A stretch of DNA of 10,958 nt, taken from Hemicentrotus pulcherrimus. Taxonomy: Eukaryota; Echinodermata; Echinoidea; Camarodonta; Strongylocentrotidae. The stretch lies in NCBI GenBank assembly GCA_003118195.1, contig BEXV01000239.1, forward strand, positions 251,269-262,226, read 5' to 3'. Made by a program: the position numbers and the translations under genes. Shown piece by piece: positions 1 to 7,059 of this stretch (positions are counted from its first letter, which is position 1; every line of letters starts with the position of its first letter). A model generated the notes under the pieces. That model ran no database searches and was not told the DNA's origin. It was given only the letters and a program-made list of their open reading frames with translations.

Positions 1-330
1 GAATATAAAAAAGCTAAATATTCCCACATCTAAATGGTAATGGTACCCTACATGTGATAAGTTAAATCGCCATGATATATTGGTACGTGTAATTGTCAGT
101 AATAAGAAAACCATAGAGACAAAAGAATAATGGCTTTTATATGGGTCTGTAATGACCATTTAAATTTCGGGCGGATATCAGTTTAATTTATAATTAATTC
201 ATTATTTTGTTCCTTTTTTAAAGGCTTGTGTATTTGAAATTAAAATCTTAACAGCTAAACGACAGAGAAAATAGATTTATTTATACACTGAGCAATGTAG
301 TCGTATTTTATCGTCTAGATTCCATCTTTT
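1..330. other. AT-rich non-coding stretch
   Basis: I see no gene, RNA or repeat in this stretch. It is AT-rich with frequent stops in all frames. Confidence 0.6.
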
Positions 331-597
331 GATAGGATGAGAGAGGGCGGTGTGGAGTGGCTATCATCCGGTGTTTCTCCTCCATAAAACAGACCATCCT
401 CCTTCCATCCTTTCACCGTTCTTGAACCACAGTCGAGTGAAAAGACAAGGGTCGTCGAGGGATGGGACGGGATTCGAGGTTGGGGTACTTCATATTTTTA
501 GCGTCATTGGTGCGAGAAAGCTCGCCTGGTTAGTTAAATATCAGCCCTCTAACAAACAGTCTCCTTGATACTGTCGTACATCTTATTTGAAGCTCCG
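331..597. other. GC-richer unrecognised stretch
   Basis: The base composition rises compared with both sides. A 72-codon plus-strand frame (350-568) is open, but its product has no domain, signal peptide or family that I recognise, and no splice sites or promoter stand out. The heptamer CAGTCGA at about 431 recurs near 826 and 850, which may mean that pieces of this region are related. I do not call a gene here. Confidence 0.4.
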
Positions 598-621
598 TGT
601 AAACAGATGACGGTGACAGTC
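598..621 (+). repeat. Left copy of 24-bp imperfect direct repeat
   Basis: This copy begins TGTAAACAGA and ends TGACAGTC. It matches the copy at 808-831 at 21 of 24 positions. The two copies bracket the C-run insertion exactly, so they may be a diverged long target duplication or the remains of a local tandem duplication into which the insert jumped. Confidence 0.6.
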
Positions 622-735
622 ACTGGCGTAGATGCAGGGGGGTATGGGGGCACGTACCCCATGAAATAATAAAAAAGAATTGAACACGATAATTGAATGG
701 GGTAGAGGAATACAACGTCATAACCCTTGATACCA

Positions 736-789
<54 letters not shown>

Positions 790-807
790 AGGCCTACGCT
801 ACGCCTC
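622..807. mobile_element. Small foldback insertion with hAT-like ends
   Basis: The left end reads ACTGGCGTAGATGCAGGGG. The right end, read on the minus strand, is GAGGCGTAGCGTAGGCC. Both ends therefore share a GGCGTAG core pointing inward, followed by G-rich sequence, which makes them imperfect terminal inverted repeats of a roughly 185-bp non-autonomous element. CAG/CAC + GGCGTAG ends resemble hAT-type non-autonomous elements. I do not find the 8-bp target duplication expected for hAT. No coding capacity is present. The 47-base C run lies inside the right arm. Confidence 0.5.
739..785 (+). repeat. Poly-C homopolymer, 47 bases
   Basis: An uninterrupted run of C continues the G/C-rich arm of the enclosing foldback element. 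Its exact length is unreliable, because replication slippage and sequencing error are both common in such runs. Confidence 0.95.
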
Positions 808-831
808 TGTAAACAGACGACATTGACAGTC
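808..831 (+). repeat. Right copy of 24-bp imperfect direct repeat
   Basis: This is the partner of 598-621 and differs from it at three positions. It lies directly after the right end of the C-run element (…CTACGCCTC). Confidence 0.6.
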
Positions 832-1425
832 GAGAAGGCTGGCTACTCACAGTCGACAAAAGGCCAGTAAAAGCCCGAACCCTAGCTTGATAAGGGAGAT
901 AGGGGTAAAGTGGTCAAACAAACGTGTAAAAGGGATTCTTGGATGCAGTTCTTGACTGTTGATATTTGATATCAGAAAGAAGAAAAAAACAATATTATTT
1001 CATAAAAATGTTGAAGTAAAGTGACTCTTCTATTTCTTCTTATTTTGTTTAGGTGCGTTATCCATTTGTATCTTTTTATGTGCCATCAAGCTTTTGAACA
1101 TTTGTCATTATTATTGAATTTTTACCAGCTTACTTATGACTTAGATGTGCATAAAATAGTTCCATGTGACCTATCTTCACACTGAATGTGCATCTATATT
1201 TTCCTGTTTCTGGAAGAAAAAAATGTAGACTATCTATTTCCATCCACATTGCTCAACACTCGGATTTTGACAATATGGCGGAATTTGCCACCCGTAGCGC
1301 GGTTGGTACGGTAATCACTCTTGATCTGTATGTTCATGTATCTTTAAATGGAGGTACAAATAGAAAATAAAAAGGTACCTTTATAGTATCAATTATATAC
1401 CTCACTTAAGAAATCCAGCCATCTG
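832..1425. other. Non-coding stretch with an ATGGCGG motif
   Basis: Mostly AT-rich DNA. The only notable point is AATATGGCGG ending at 1281, which resembles the YY1-type motif often found at the start of TATA-less genes. Its ATG (1275) opens about 30 codons that look arbitrary (MAEFATRSAVG…) and have no recognisable family. I do not call a gene here. Confidence 0.4.
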
Positions 1426-1639
1426 ATTGGTCGAAATTGCAGTCATGGTTTTAACCATTCCCGTATTAAAATCAACGAAAACTGCCACACCCATGTAATA
1501 GTTCGAGAGTAAATCGGTAAAATCCAGGCAAAATTCCAGTTACCGGGAAAATAGTTCAGTCTTGGTGAAATACCCATACGTTCACATGTTTACAAATGGT
1601 GAGAGCGTTTGCGGATACCGTACGTGTGCGAAAAATTGG
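1426..1639 (+). promoter_or_regulatory. Possible TATA-less promoter with two inverted CCAAT boxes
   Basis: ATTGG (CCAAT read on the minus strand) occurs at 1426-1430 in the context CTGATTGGTCG, and again at 1635-1639 in AAATTGGTTGG. The second lies 55 bases before the candidate start codon at 1694. Inverted CCAAT boxes bound by NF-Y are common in TATA-less housekeeping and cell-cycle promoters. Pentamers occur often by chance, so this call depends on the exon candidate being real. Confidence 0.25.
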
Positions 1640-1693
1640 TTGGTATTTTTAATACGGCAATATCGATCGAACTGAATTTCAAACAAGGCAAAA

Positions 1694-1789
1694 ATGGCTG
1701 AAGAAACTCTCCCAAAATTTCAACTTCTTGATGATGATGATCAAATGCAAGACTTGATAACAGCAAGAACACCAAGAACACCAAAAAGG
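1694..1789 (+). CDS. Candidate first coding exon, unknown protein
   Basis: The start codon sits in AAAAATGGCTG, with A at -3 and G at +4, which is a good animal initiation context. The 32 codons (MAEETLPKFQLL…) encode an acidic D-run (residues 13-16) and then a basic TPRTPKR-like tail with two TP sites that could suit proline-directed kinases. The exon could end at a donor reading AGG|GTACGG, with GT at 1790-1791, in phase 0. The frame runs on past the donor to a stop at 1882 with less protein-like content. Two inverted CCAAT boxes lie upstream. If real, the first intron would contain the LINE fragment and the next exon would lie outside this window or be unrecognised. I do not recognise the protein. 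A chance open frame is the main alternative. Confidence 0.3.
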
Positions 1790-1844
1790 GTACGGGTAGT
1801 TTCCATTTATCTATTTCAAAATAGATCTAGTAGGTCTAGGCCTA

Positions 1845-2450
1845 GATTCAATGAAATTTTTAGATCTGATAATAGACGATAAACTCTCATGGAAATGTCA
1901 TATTGATAGCATTTGCCGAACAATCTCTCGCAATATAGGGATGGTAAATAAGGTTAAGTTTTTTCTGCCAACCTCCTCCTTACTAATGCTTTACTCGACA
2001 TTAATTTTGCCCTACTTAAATTATGGTATTATTGTTTGGGGTAATACATACGATTCTTATCTTCATACAATACTACTTCTACAAAACAACCTATGCGTGT
2101 TATTTGTAACACTTCCTGGAGATCTCATAATGACGTTTTATTTGTTGAAAATAATGTGTTGAAAATAAATGATTTATATCGTTACAGCCTCAGCCAGTTT
2201 ATGTACCAGTTAAATAATAATACGCTACCCTCAGCCTTCAATTTAATATTCATCAAAAATAAAACTATACACAAATACCCTATGCGCCAATCTGAAGAAT
2301 TTCATCTACCATTAACTAGAACTTTACTTGCTAAATCCTTACGCAGGCCCAAAGCTATGGACCATTCTTGATGTTAGCATCAAGAATGCCCCCAGTCTAA
2401 ATTAGTTTGAATTCAAATTAAAAAAAAATATATATATATTTTTTATGTAA
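1845..2450 (+). pseudogene. Broken LINE ORF2, reverse transcriptase C-terminal part
   Basis: ORF2 of LINEs encodes endonuclease and reverse transcriptase for copying the element into DNA. Only the segment after the catalytic palm remains. It starts at the MKFLDLIID stretch, where related proteins usually have FLG, and runs through LSWKCHI, ISRNIG and LPYLNYGIIVWGNTY. The frame then changes at the A run 2083-2086, consistent with one lost base, and continues from 2093 with VICNTSWRSH, LPSAFN and FHLPLTRTLLAKS. A second frame change near 2345 (net loss of two bases) restores the first frame for GPKLW and IKNAPSL. A TAG at 2403-2405 interrupts it before a lysine-rich end, and TAA follows at 2448-2450. 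Two frameshifts, a stop and no catalytic palm mean that it is dead. Confidence 0.88.
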
Positions 2451-2891
2451 TTATGAGGCGTTAGCTCTCTTTCTTTGAATTTATTTAACTCAATAAAATA
2501 CATTTGGATATGTTGATTCATTTTGTACTGGCCATCCGTATTTCAGTCGGCCCGTGTTGTGTTGTGTGTGATATAGGTAAGAGCCCTGCCCTCTCTCGTT
2601 GTCTCCCTTCTTTCCCTGTCCCTTCCACTCCTTCTATGTTATGTTTAATTGGTTTATGTATTTGTGCGTTCCTTTATTATTGATATGCAATTTTTGCAAC
2701 TATAAGTTACAGGGGGCTCCAATCTACAAGCCCAGATTTTCAGCAGTCCCCTTCATGACCAACCTGTTTTATATGTCTATTGTACACTGTAGACCAATTA
2801 CAAATATATTGTTAAGTTTCGTAGCTTTACTATGTACAAGGCAATCCCATGTACTTAATATATTTTGTTGGAAATGGAAATAAACGAAATG
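2451..2891 (+). other. 3' UTR of the LINE
   Basis: This sequence lies between the ORF2 end and the poly(A) tail. It holds a pyrimidine-rich stretch near 2585-2635, a hairpin at 2711-2752 and AATAAA at 2879-2884. A 94-codon open frame here (2599-2883) is an accident of non-coding sequence and resembles no known protein. Confidence 0.7.
2711..2752 (+). repeat. Hairpin in the LINE 3' UTR
   Basis: The outer arms AGGGG (2711-2715) and CCCCT (2748-2752) pair. The inner arms AATCT (2721-2725) and AGATT (2734-2738) pair, with an 8-base loop. 3' stem-loops in LINE RNAs are known to be recognised by the element's reverse transcriptase in several clades. That role here is an inference. Confidence 0.45.
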
Positions 2892-2903
2892 AAAAAAAAA
2901 AAA

Positions 2904-3100
2904 TGAATTCAAGTAGTGCTAAAATCCTTCCCGTAGAGTTTGCACACATCCCTATGCATTGGCCATTAGTTGCGCACTCATGCTAAATTGGTCGATGTTT
3001 TAATTACCAGAGATTCAAACTAATATTGCTCGTGATCCTGAAGGTGATACTCAAAAGTGAGGTGTCATATAAAAGCGCAGGTTTTTCTCCATATTACGCA
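2904..3100. other. Non-coding stretch after the LINE
   Basis: I see no feature apart from the possible LINE target-site remnant GAATTCAA directly after the poly(A) tail. Confidence 0.5.
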
Positions 3101-3112
3101 CAGGGCCGGCCC
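3101..3112 (+). repeat. hAT-like terminal motif CAGGGCCGGCCC
   Basis: CAGGGCCGGCCC is a typical terminal inverted repeat start of hAT-type transposons. Here it is followed by ACCCCC and then AT-rich DNA. The last ten bases are a perfect palindrome (GGGCCGGCCC). I find no matching opposite end in the window, so this would be a solo terminus or a degraded element. Confidence 0.35.
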
Positions 3113-3262
3113 ACCCCCAAAATTGTAAAAAAAAATATCTTGATTAGACTAGAATCTAGATCTAGCCTACTCTCAAAGATACACACATAAAAACAAACGT
3201 GCAGATACACAAGAGAAAGGCCAATGTGGTGTCATAAGTTGACTTTTTTTTCTGCATATAAA

Positions 3263-3413
3263 AGTATTAATGATTGCTTTAATATTCGAGAAATAGTTGT
3301 TTTTAGGTTACAATTGGGCTATTGCCCCTGGCACGCCTCGGGCAATAACACAATTGTAACCTTCCCTTGAGCGTATAAAAACAACTATTTCTCTCAAAGC
3401 GGTCATTAATACT
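3263..3413. mobile_element. 151-nt foldback (MITE-like) hairpin element
   Basis: The two halves are inverted copies. AGTATTAATGA at the left end pairs with TCATTAATACT at the right end. GAGAAATAGTTGTTTTTA pairs with TAAAAACAACTATTTCTC. GGTTACAATTG pairs with CAATTGTAACC, and GGGCTATTGCCC nearly pairs with GGGCAATAACAC around a short GC-rich tip. The right arm carries about 14 extra bases and the left about 5. There is no coding capacity. This is the structure of a non-autonomous foldback transposon or MITE. The flanks CATATAAA and ACTATAAA are similar but are not a clean target duplication. Confidence 0.75.
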
Positions 3414-3658
3414 ATACTATAAAAAAGATATCAAATCATATCAAGAGTAGAATCAAAAGGTGGGAATATTAATAATTGAAGAATATCAAATCAAACGTAG
3501 TAGAAAGAATATTTCGTACTTCTAGGCTGAATTGGTTTCAATTTTGATATTCTCTGTTTTCCTTGTCTCCAAAATGTCGGTATCCGTCAAATGTGTAACA
3601 CATGTGTGGTGTATTGTAGGACGCCCCCGCAACACACGTTGAAAAAAGTGAAACTCTA

Positions 3659-3668
3659 ACAAACTTTT
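3659..3668 (+). repeat. Possible target duplication, copy 1
   Basis: ACAAACTTTT recurs exactly at 3959-3968, bracketing the possible minus-strand retroposed insert. The sequence is short and AT-rich, so chance is possible. Confidence 0.35.
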
Positions 3669-3958
3669 CCTAGCCTCTTTTTTTTTTTTTTTTCGTTTAT
3701 CGCGACTGGCTGGCAGCAAATATTTCTGTCAGTTCGGACCTCTTTTCAAGCACCAGTTCTTTGAAGCGATTCGTTGTTTTGAAGCCCGAATTAGGCCAAG
3801 CATACCAAAAAAAGTAAGGCGACACAGATCATTGAGTTTAGATATATACAGCCGGTCCCAGGTGAGATGCTAAGCCCTCCGCCGGTCCTGCCCGTTACGC
3901 CTGCGGTGAAAACTCACGCGTTCCGCCTCAAAATATTCGCGATATCATCTCCGCCACT
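3669..3958 (-). mobile_element. Possible retroposed insert on the minus strand
   Basis: Read on the minus strand, this is a GC-rich body (about 3958 down to 3830, starting GTAGTGGCGGAGATG), then a more ordinary 130 bp, then ATAAACG and a run of 16 A. ACAAACTTTT flanks both sides. That layout fits a SINE or other retroposed RNA. The bases ATAAACG before the A tract also precede the poly(A) of the + strand LINE (ATAAACGAAATG), which could mean shared mobilisation or coincidence. Nine bases separate the A run from the flanking repeat, which is untidy. I see no clear tRNA-type A or B box. Confidence 0.35.
3678..3693 (+). repeat. T16 homopolymer (A16 on minus strand)
   Basis: An uninterrupted T run. 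It would be the poly(A) tail of the possible minus-strand retroposed insert. A 65-codon minus-strand open frame through it gives only a lysine run and looks accidental. Confidence 0.9.
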
Positions 3959-3968
3959 ACAAACTTTT
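3959..3968 (+). repeat. Possible target duplication, copy 2
   Basis: ACAAACTTTT, identical to 3659-3668 and exactly 300 bases away. Confidence 0.35.
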
Positions 3969-4450
3969 TTTCTTATTTTGTTTAAAAGCTTTTTTTTTCT
4001 ATCAAAGGCTTTTCCCCATTAATGTTGTCATCATAACTCTATATCTTATAGCCCTCACTCTGCTTTCGTTCATGAGGACACGTATCTTACGACAAGTGCC
4101 TGTCATGCTCGTTTTGAAATCTGTTATTTTCGATTCATTTCTGAATGAATAAACCTTAATAGAATACATCTCTTAAAAGAAGAGTTCGTTGCAAACGCAT
4201 GTTTTGTGTTTTGCAATCTCTTTAGAATGAAAGTGGTTCAATAAATCATCGCATTATAAGTCCATATCATACCGCATAGTATAATCTTAGAGAAACTATT
4301 TCCAGAAAGAGTTATGAACTTGTTTTATTTCAATTCTAAGCCTTAAAATATGTCTGGTTCTTATTCTTCCCGCCTTACTTTCTTGGTATATCATGAAGAA
4401 GAAAAATGGCGGTCATGAGGTTACACGTACGGTCATAAGCTGTCGCCCGA
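3969..4450. other. AT-rich non-coding stretch
   Basis: I see no gene. An AAAATGGCGG near 4403 opens only nine codons before a stop and is not supported as a start. Confidence 0.5.
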
Positions 4451-4493
4451 GGCGTACCTTAGTCAGTTTGGTAGCTACCTGACTAGGTGCGTC
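4451..4493. repeat. Stem-loop with a palindromic loop
   Basis: GGCGTACCTTAGTCAG (4451-4466) pairs with CTGACTAGGTGCGTC (4479-4493) over 15 pairs, with one bulged T (4459) and two G-T wobbles. The 12-base loop contains the perfect palindrome GTAGCTAC (4471-4478). The arms are too short for a typical microRNA precursor. The function is unknown. Confidence 0.6.
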
Positions 4494-5917
4494 CGGCCAT
4501 CTATATTAAGTGAAGAATAAATCAGCACCTGTACAGGTCCCCATCTCCTGTTATCAAAGGAATTGGAGAACACCTTTCTTAAGCTAGGCTACTGCCACAG
4601 ACCTTAGTCTATCCATATCTATAAAAAAAAAAAGAAATCCGAAAGTAATGCTATCGACTACAAATCAGGAGATATCAGTATGACCATACGGATTATGCAT
4701 CATGTAAACATTCATTCCCTACGTAGTTTGTAGGTAGATCTCAATTACGTTTATGATGATGGAACGGAATGTTCGGAACCCACACAAATTTAATGTAGGG
4801 TCTTGAAGATTTAACTTCTTAGACTAAATGAATACTCGACTCCTATTGGTGGATAGTTTCTCGGGAAAGAAAGAAAACGAACGCTTTGACGTTCTTGAAA
4901 ATAGATTATTTCCGAAACGGGTCAAGCGAGTAATCACCGGTTTATGGACCCGAATTGGCGTGTCTCCCCGTCCGCATAAGACCACTGAAAACAGATTCAT
5001 TATGATGGGTTTTGGGAAAGAGAAGTACTGAATAAGAGATGGGTCTGAAAGGGACAAAGCTTTTAAAGTACATGAATTATGCTTTTATTATAGATGTATA
5101 AGGAAAATGTTGTATTCGAATCGAATCGTCAATTATGATTAAATTGCCTTAGAACCCAATCAATCAAACAAACAATTATATGATGCACCGTTCAGGAGGA
5201 AACGGTTACGTATATACCTGTTCACAGAGTGACAACAAAGTGAATGATACATGAAAGTGCCTCAATGCGTAGCTTCAGATTCATCAATTAAAATTGTTCC
5301 GAATTTCATTATCCTTCATTATGCCAAACATACTTTTCTAAGACAAAATATTCATGTGCCGTCTGATAATAATTACACATATACAATTTCGGAGCAACGT
5401 TGAATTAATGGATATATTACTATAAAGGGGGTAAACTCGGTGAAAAAATCTGTAAATTACAATAATAAGATAATAAGTATAAAGCTGCAAGAAATGGCAT
5501 TTCCCATCATGACTATAGAAAAAGGGGGAGCTAACCGCAAACGGTGTGTGAAATAAGGGCTAGAATGAGATGAATTGAAGAAAATTATTTTGTAAGATGT
5601 AGATGATGATGATGATACTAATGACGATCAAAAAGCGAAACTAAACTCTTCAAACTCATCAAACCATGACAGGCAGTGACGAGATAAGATTGTTAAAAGG
5701 TATGCCAAATAGGTCGAGAAGCCATAAGGTATGTCCCTTGGAATCTCAATATCCAAATCTTGATTTGATATTTTGGAGAGAAAACGATGGGCAAACAACT
5801 TCACTTTCATGTGTGACTAAAATTTGATGCCATACCCGTCGCGCCATTTCATCTATGTTAATTTACATATATATGCTGTCGGCCGTTGAAGAAAAAATTA
5901 GTGCATGCGCAATACTC
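4494..5917. other. AT-rich non-coding stretch with no recognised gene
   Basis: Open frames on both strands at 4824-5057 overlap each other (67 and 77 codons) and give products I do not recognise, so neither is supported. A short GAT repeat lies at about 5601-5614. A 60-codon minus-strand frame at 5628-5810 also looks arbitrary. I see no RNA gene or repeat of note. Confidence 0.45.
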
Positions 5918-5950
5918 TTATTGTTCCCTTTGCTCGAACTTTTTGTGCGA

Positions 5951-6018
5951 TGTCATTCGCGCTTGACGCAGCAAAGACTGCGCCATTCAATGACACGGTG
6001 CTGCGACAGTAACGCAGC
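5951..6018. repeat. GC-rich nested inverted repeats
   Basis: TGTCATT (5951-5957) pairs with AATGACA (5989-5995). GCTGCG (6000-6005) pairs with CGCAGC at 6013-6018 across a 7-base loop, and can also pair with CGCAGC at 5967-5972, so two alternative hairpins are possible. The segment is GC-rich inside AT-rich DNA. An NRF-1-like TGCATGCGCA lies just upstream at about 5902-5911. I cannot assign a role. Confidence 0.5.
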
Positions 6019-6236
6019 CGTTTGTTCAACGGGCAACACAAAGCGTTGTTTTATACTAAGGAATGATACATCATGAAGATAGCTACTAAGGAATCTGAAT
6101 CGAATTGACTGTCAATGCAATAATTTGATATGGAAATAAATCTATTGATATGAAAATCGGACGAGAATTAAATCGATACATTACAATGACATGTTTAGAC
6201 GTGTGGGAAAACAAAGAAAAGAAAACAAATTGGAAA

Positions 6237-6249
6237 AACTGTAACAGTT
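6237..6249. repeat. Palindrome AACTGTAACAGTT
   Basis: Perfect 6+1+6 inverted repeat. Both arms contain a Myb-type core (AACTG / CAGTT). It is one of several palindromes in this 100-bp stretch. Confidence 0.5.
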
Positions 6250-6258
6250 AAAAGGAGG

Positions 6259-6268
6259 CTATAAAAAG
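6259..6268 (+). promoter_or_regulatory. TATA-like box
   Basis: CTATAAAAAG fits the TATA-box consensus. It lies between two palindromes and ahead of a TGACCT half-site (about 6301-6306) and an E-box (6325-6330). No convincing gene follows, and in AT-rich DNA such a match is common. Confidence 0.2.
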
Positions 6269-6273
6269 ATGTC

Positions 6274-6289
6274 AAATGACTTGTCATTT
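6274..6289. repeat. Palindrome AAATGACTTGTCATTT
   Basis: Perfect 7+2+7 inverted repeat with outward-facing TGAC/GTCA cores. It is followed within 20 bases by GAGTCA and AATGACCT, so TGAC-type half-sites are clustered here. Confidence 0.55.
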
Positions 6290-6324
6290 CGACGAGTCAA
6301 TGACCTCGCTTGTACTTAAACTCT

Positions 6325-6330
6325 CACGTG
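6325..6330. promoter_or_regulatory. E-box CACGTG
   Basis: CTCACGTGTGG contains the canonical palindromic E-box bound by bHLH-ZIP factors. It belongs to the motif cluster with the TATA-like box at 6259. No target gene can be assigned. Confidence 0.25.
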
Positions 6331-6497
6331 TGGCTTATCCGTTAAAAAGCAGTTTTGTTGTGCTATCAAATTTCTTGTCAACACACACGTTTACTTTGCT
6401 ACATCACTAGACCAAGGTGGGCCCGACTTAACGCTCCGATGAGAAAGAGTTGGAACAGTCAGGGTCTACATTTTCACCCGGGTGCCTCCCCCGTTTT

Positions 6498-6512
6498 CAG
6501 GGGCGTATCCAG
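6498..6512 (+). repeat. hAT-like terminal motif, solo
   Basis: CAGGGGCGTATCCAG resembles the GGCGTA-type ends seen on the C-run foldback element at 622-807. It follows a CCCGGGTG…CCTCCCCC GC-rich patch (about 6477-6492). No opposite end is found nearby, so this is probably a fragment. Confidence 0.3.
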
Positions 6513-6558
6513 TATTGCCGAAGCGTAGGTGAAGAGTCGTTGAGCTGCCGATCATTAA

Positions 6559-6610
6559 ATCTGCCGATAGATAGAACATAACGATCTGCCGATAGATAGA
6601 ACATAACGAT
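6559..6610 (+). repeat. 25-bp tandem duplication
   Basis: Two identical 25-bp units (ATCTGCCGATAGATAGAACA + TAACG) stand head to tail at 6559-6583 and 6584-6608. The CTGCCGAT core also occurs once just upstream at about 6545. The perfect identity implies a recent duplication. Confidence 0.9.
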
Positions 6611-6818
6611 AGAAGGACTTTTGCTTTATGCCACTATAACGTGCATATATTTGACTGAAAAGTGTGGAAAATCGAAATTATTAGGAAAAAAATGCATAAA
6701 TGATATCAGTTCTTAGGATTGTGTTAATTTCCATATCTAGGTTTCTTATTATTGCATACTTTGTCTCCTTCACATCTTATATTTTCTCTCTGTTGTCGTT
6801 TGTTTGACTACCTCTCTT

Positions 6819-6822
<4 letters not shown>

Positions 6823-6850
<28 letters not shown>
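6823..6850 (+). repeat. (TC)14 microsatellite
   Basis: Fourteen perfect TC units, preceded by less regular CT-rich sequence. A 100-codon open frame spanning it (6752-7054) reads as serine/leucine/phenylalanine low-complexity sequence and is not supported as a gene. Confidence 0.95.
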
Positions 6851-6855
<5 letters not shown>

Positions 6856-7059
6856 TTCTTTCTTCCCCTTTTCGAATGAACTCTCTATCAATTCAACTCC
6901 CTCACTCTCCTTCTCAAAAACCACAATTCCGCTTTTCACCAAGTTGAAGTATCAATTTTTGGATTACCCGTTGAAGTTCAACGTCCTGTTTTCTTTTGAC
7001 AAAGTCATATTAACTTTTTTTTTTTCTTATTCCTTCACGGTGAAGTTCGTATAGCAATG

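Larger units (their letters stand above)
1845..2903 (+). mobile_element. 5'-truncated non-LTR retrotransposon (LINE)
   Basis: This is the 3' end of a LINE. In order it holds the last part of the ORF2 reverse transcriptase region, a roughly 440-bp 3' UTR, an AATAAA signal at 2879-2884 and a poly(A) tail at 2892-2903. Severe 5' truncation is normal for LINE copies made by target-primed reverse transcription. The protein style (a thumb region with LSWKCHI, then LPYLNYGIIVWG and RTLLAKS) suggests the CR1/L2/Jockey group; I cannot assign the clade by eye. A weak target-duplication candidate is GATTCAA just before the left edge and GAATTCAA just after the tail. The left boundary is uncertain by tens of bases, and TAGATCTAG-like sequence lies immediately upstream. 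Confidence 0.85.

Noticed and set aside
350..568. 72-codon plus-strand open frame
   Set aside because: No recognised family, domain or splice context. It lies in a composition bump and is short enough to be chance.
1275..1370. ATGGCGG start opening about 30 codons
   Set aside because: The motif resembles a YY1-type start, but the peptide is arbitrary and the only possible donor (TTG|GTACGG) is weak.
2599..2883. 94-codon open frame with hydrophobic, cysteine-rich product
   Set aside because: It lies wholly inside the 3' UTR of the LINE, between the ORF2 end and the poly(A) tail.
3522..3719. Minus-strand open frame with a lysine run
   Set aside because: The lysines come from the T16 homopolymer, and the rest is not protein-like.
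4824..5057. Overlapping open frames on both strands
   Set aside because: Neither product is recognisable. Mirror frames of this length can arise where few stops occur by chance.
5918..5986. Minus-strand ATGGCGCAG start giving 22 codons
   Set aside because: The start context is fair, but the frame stops after 22 codons with no donor, and the region is better described by its inverted repeats.
6752..7054. 100-codon plus-strand open frame
   Set aside because: Driven by the TC microsatellite and pyrimidine-rich DNA, so low complexity.
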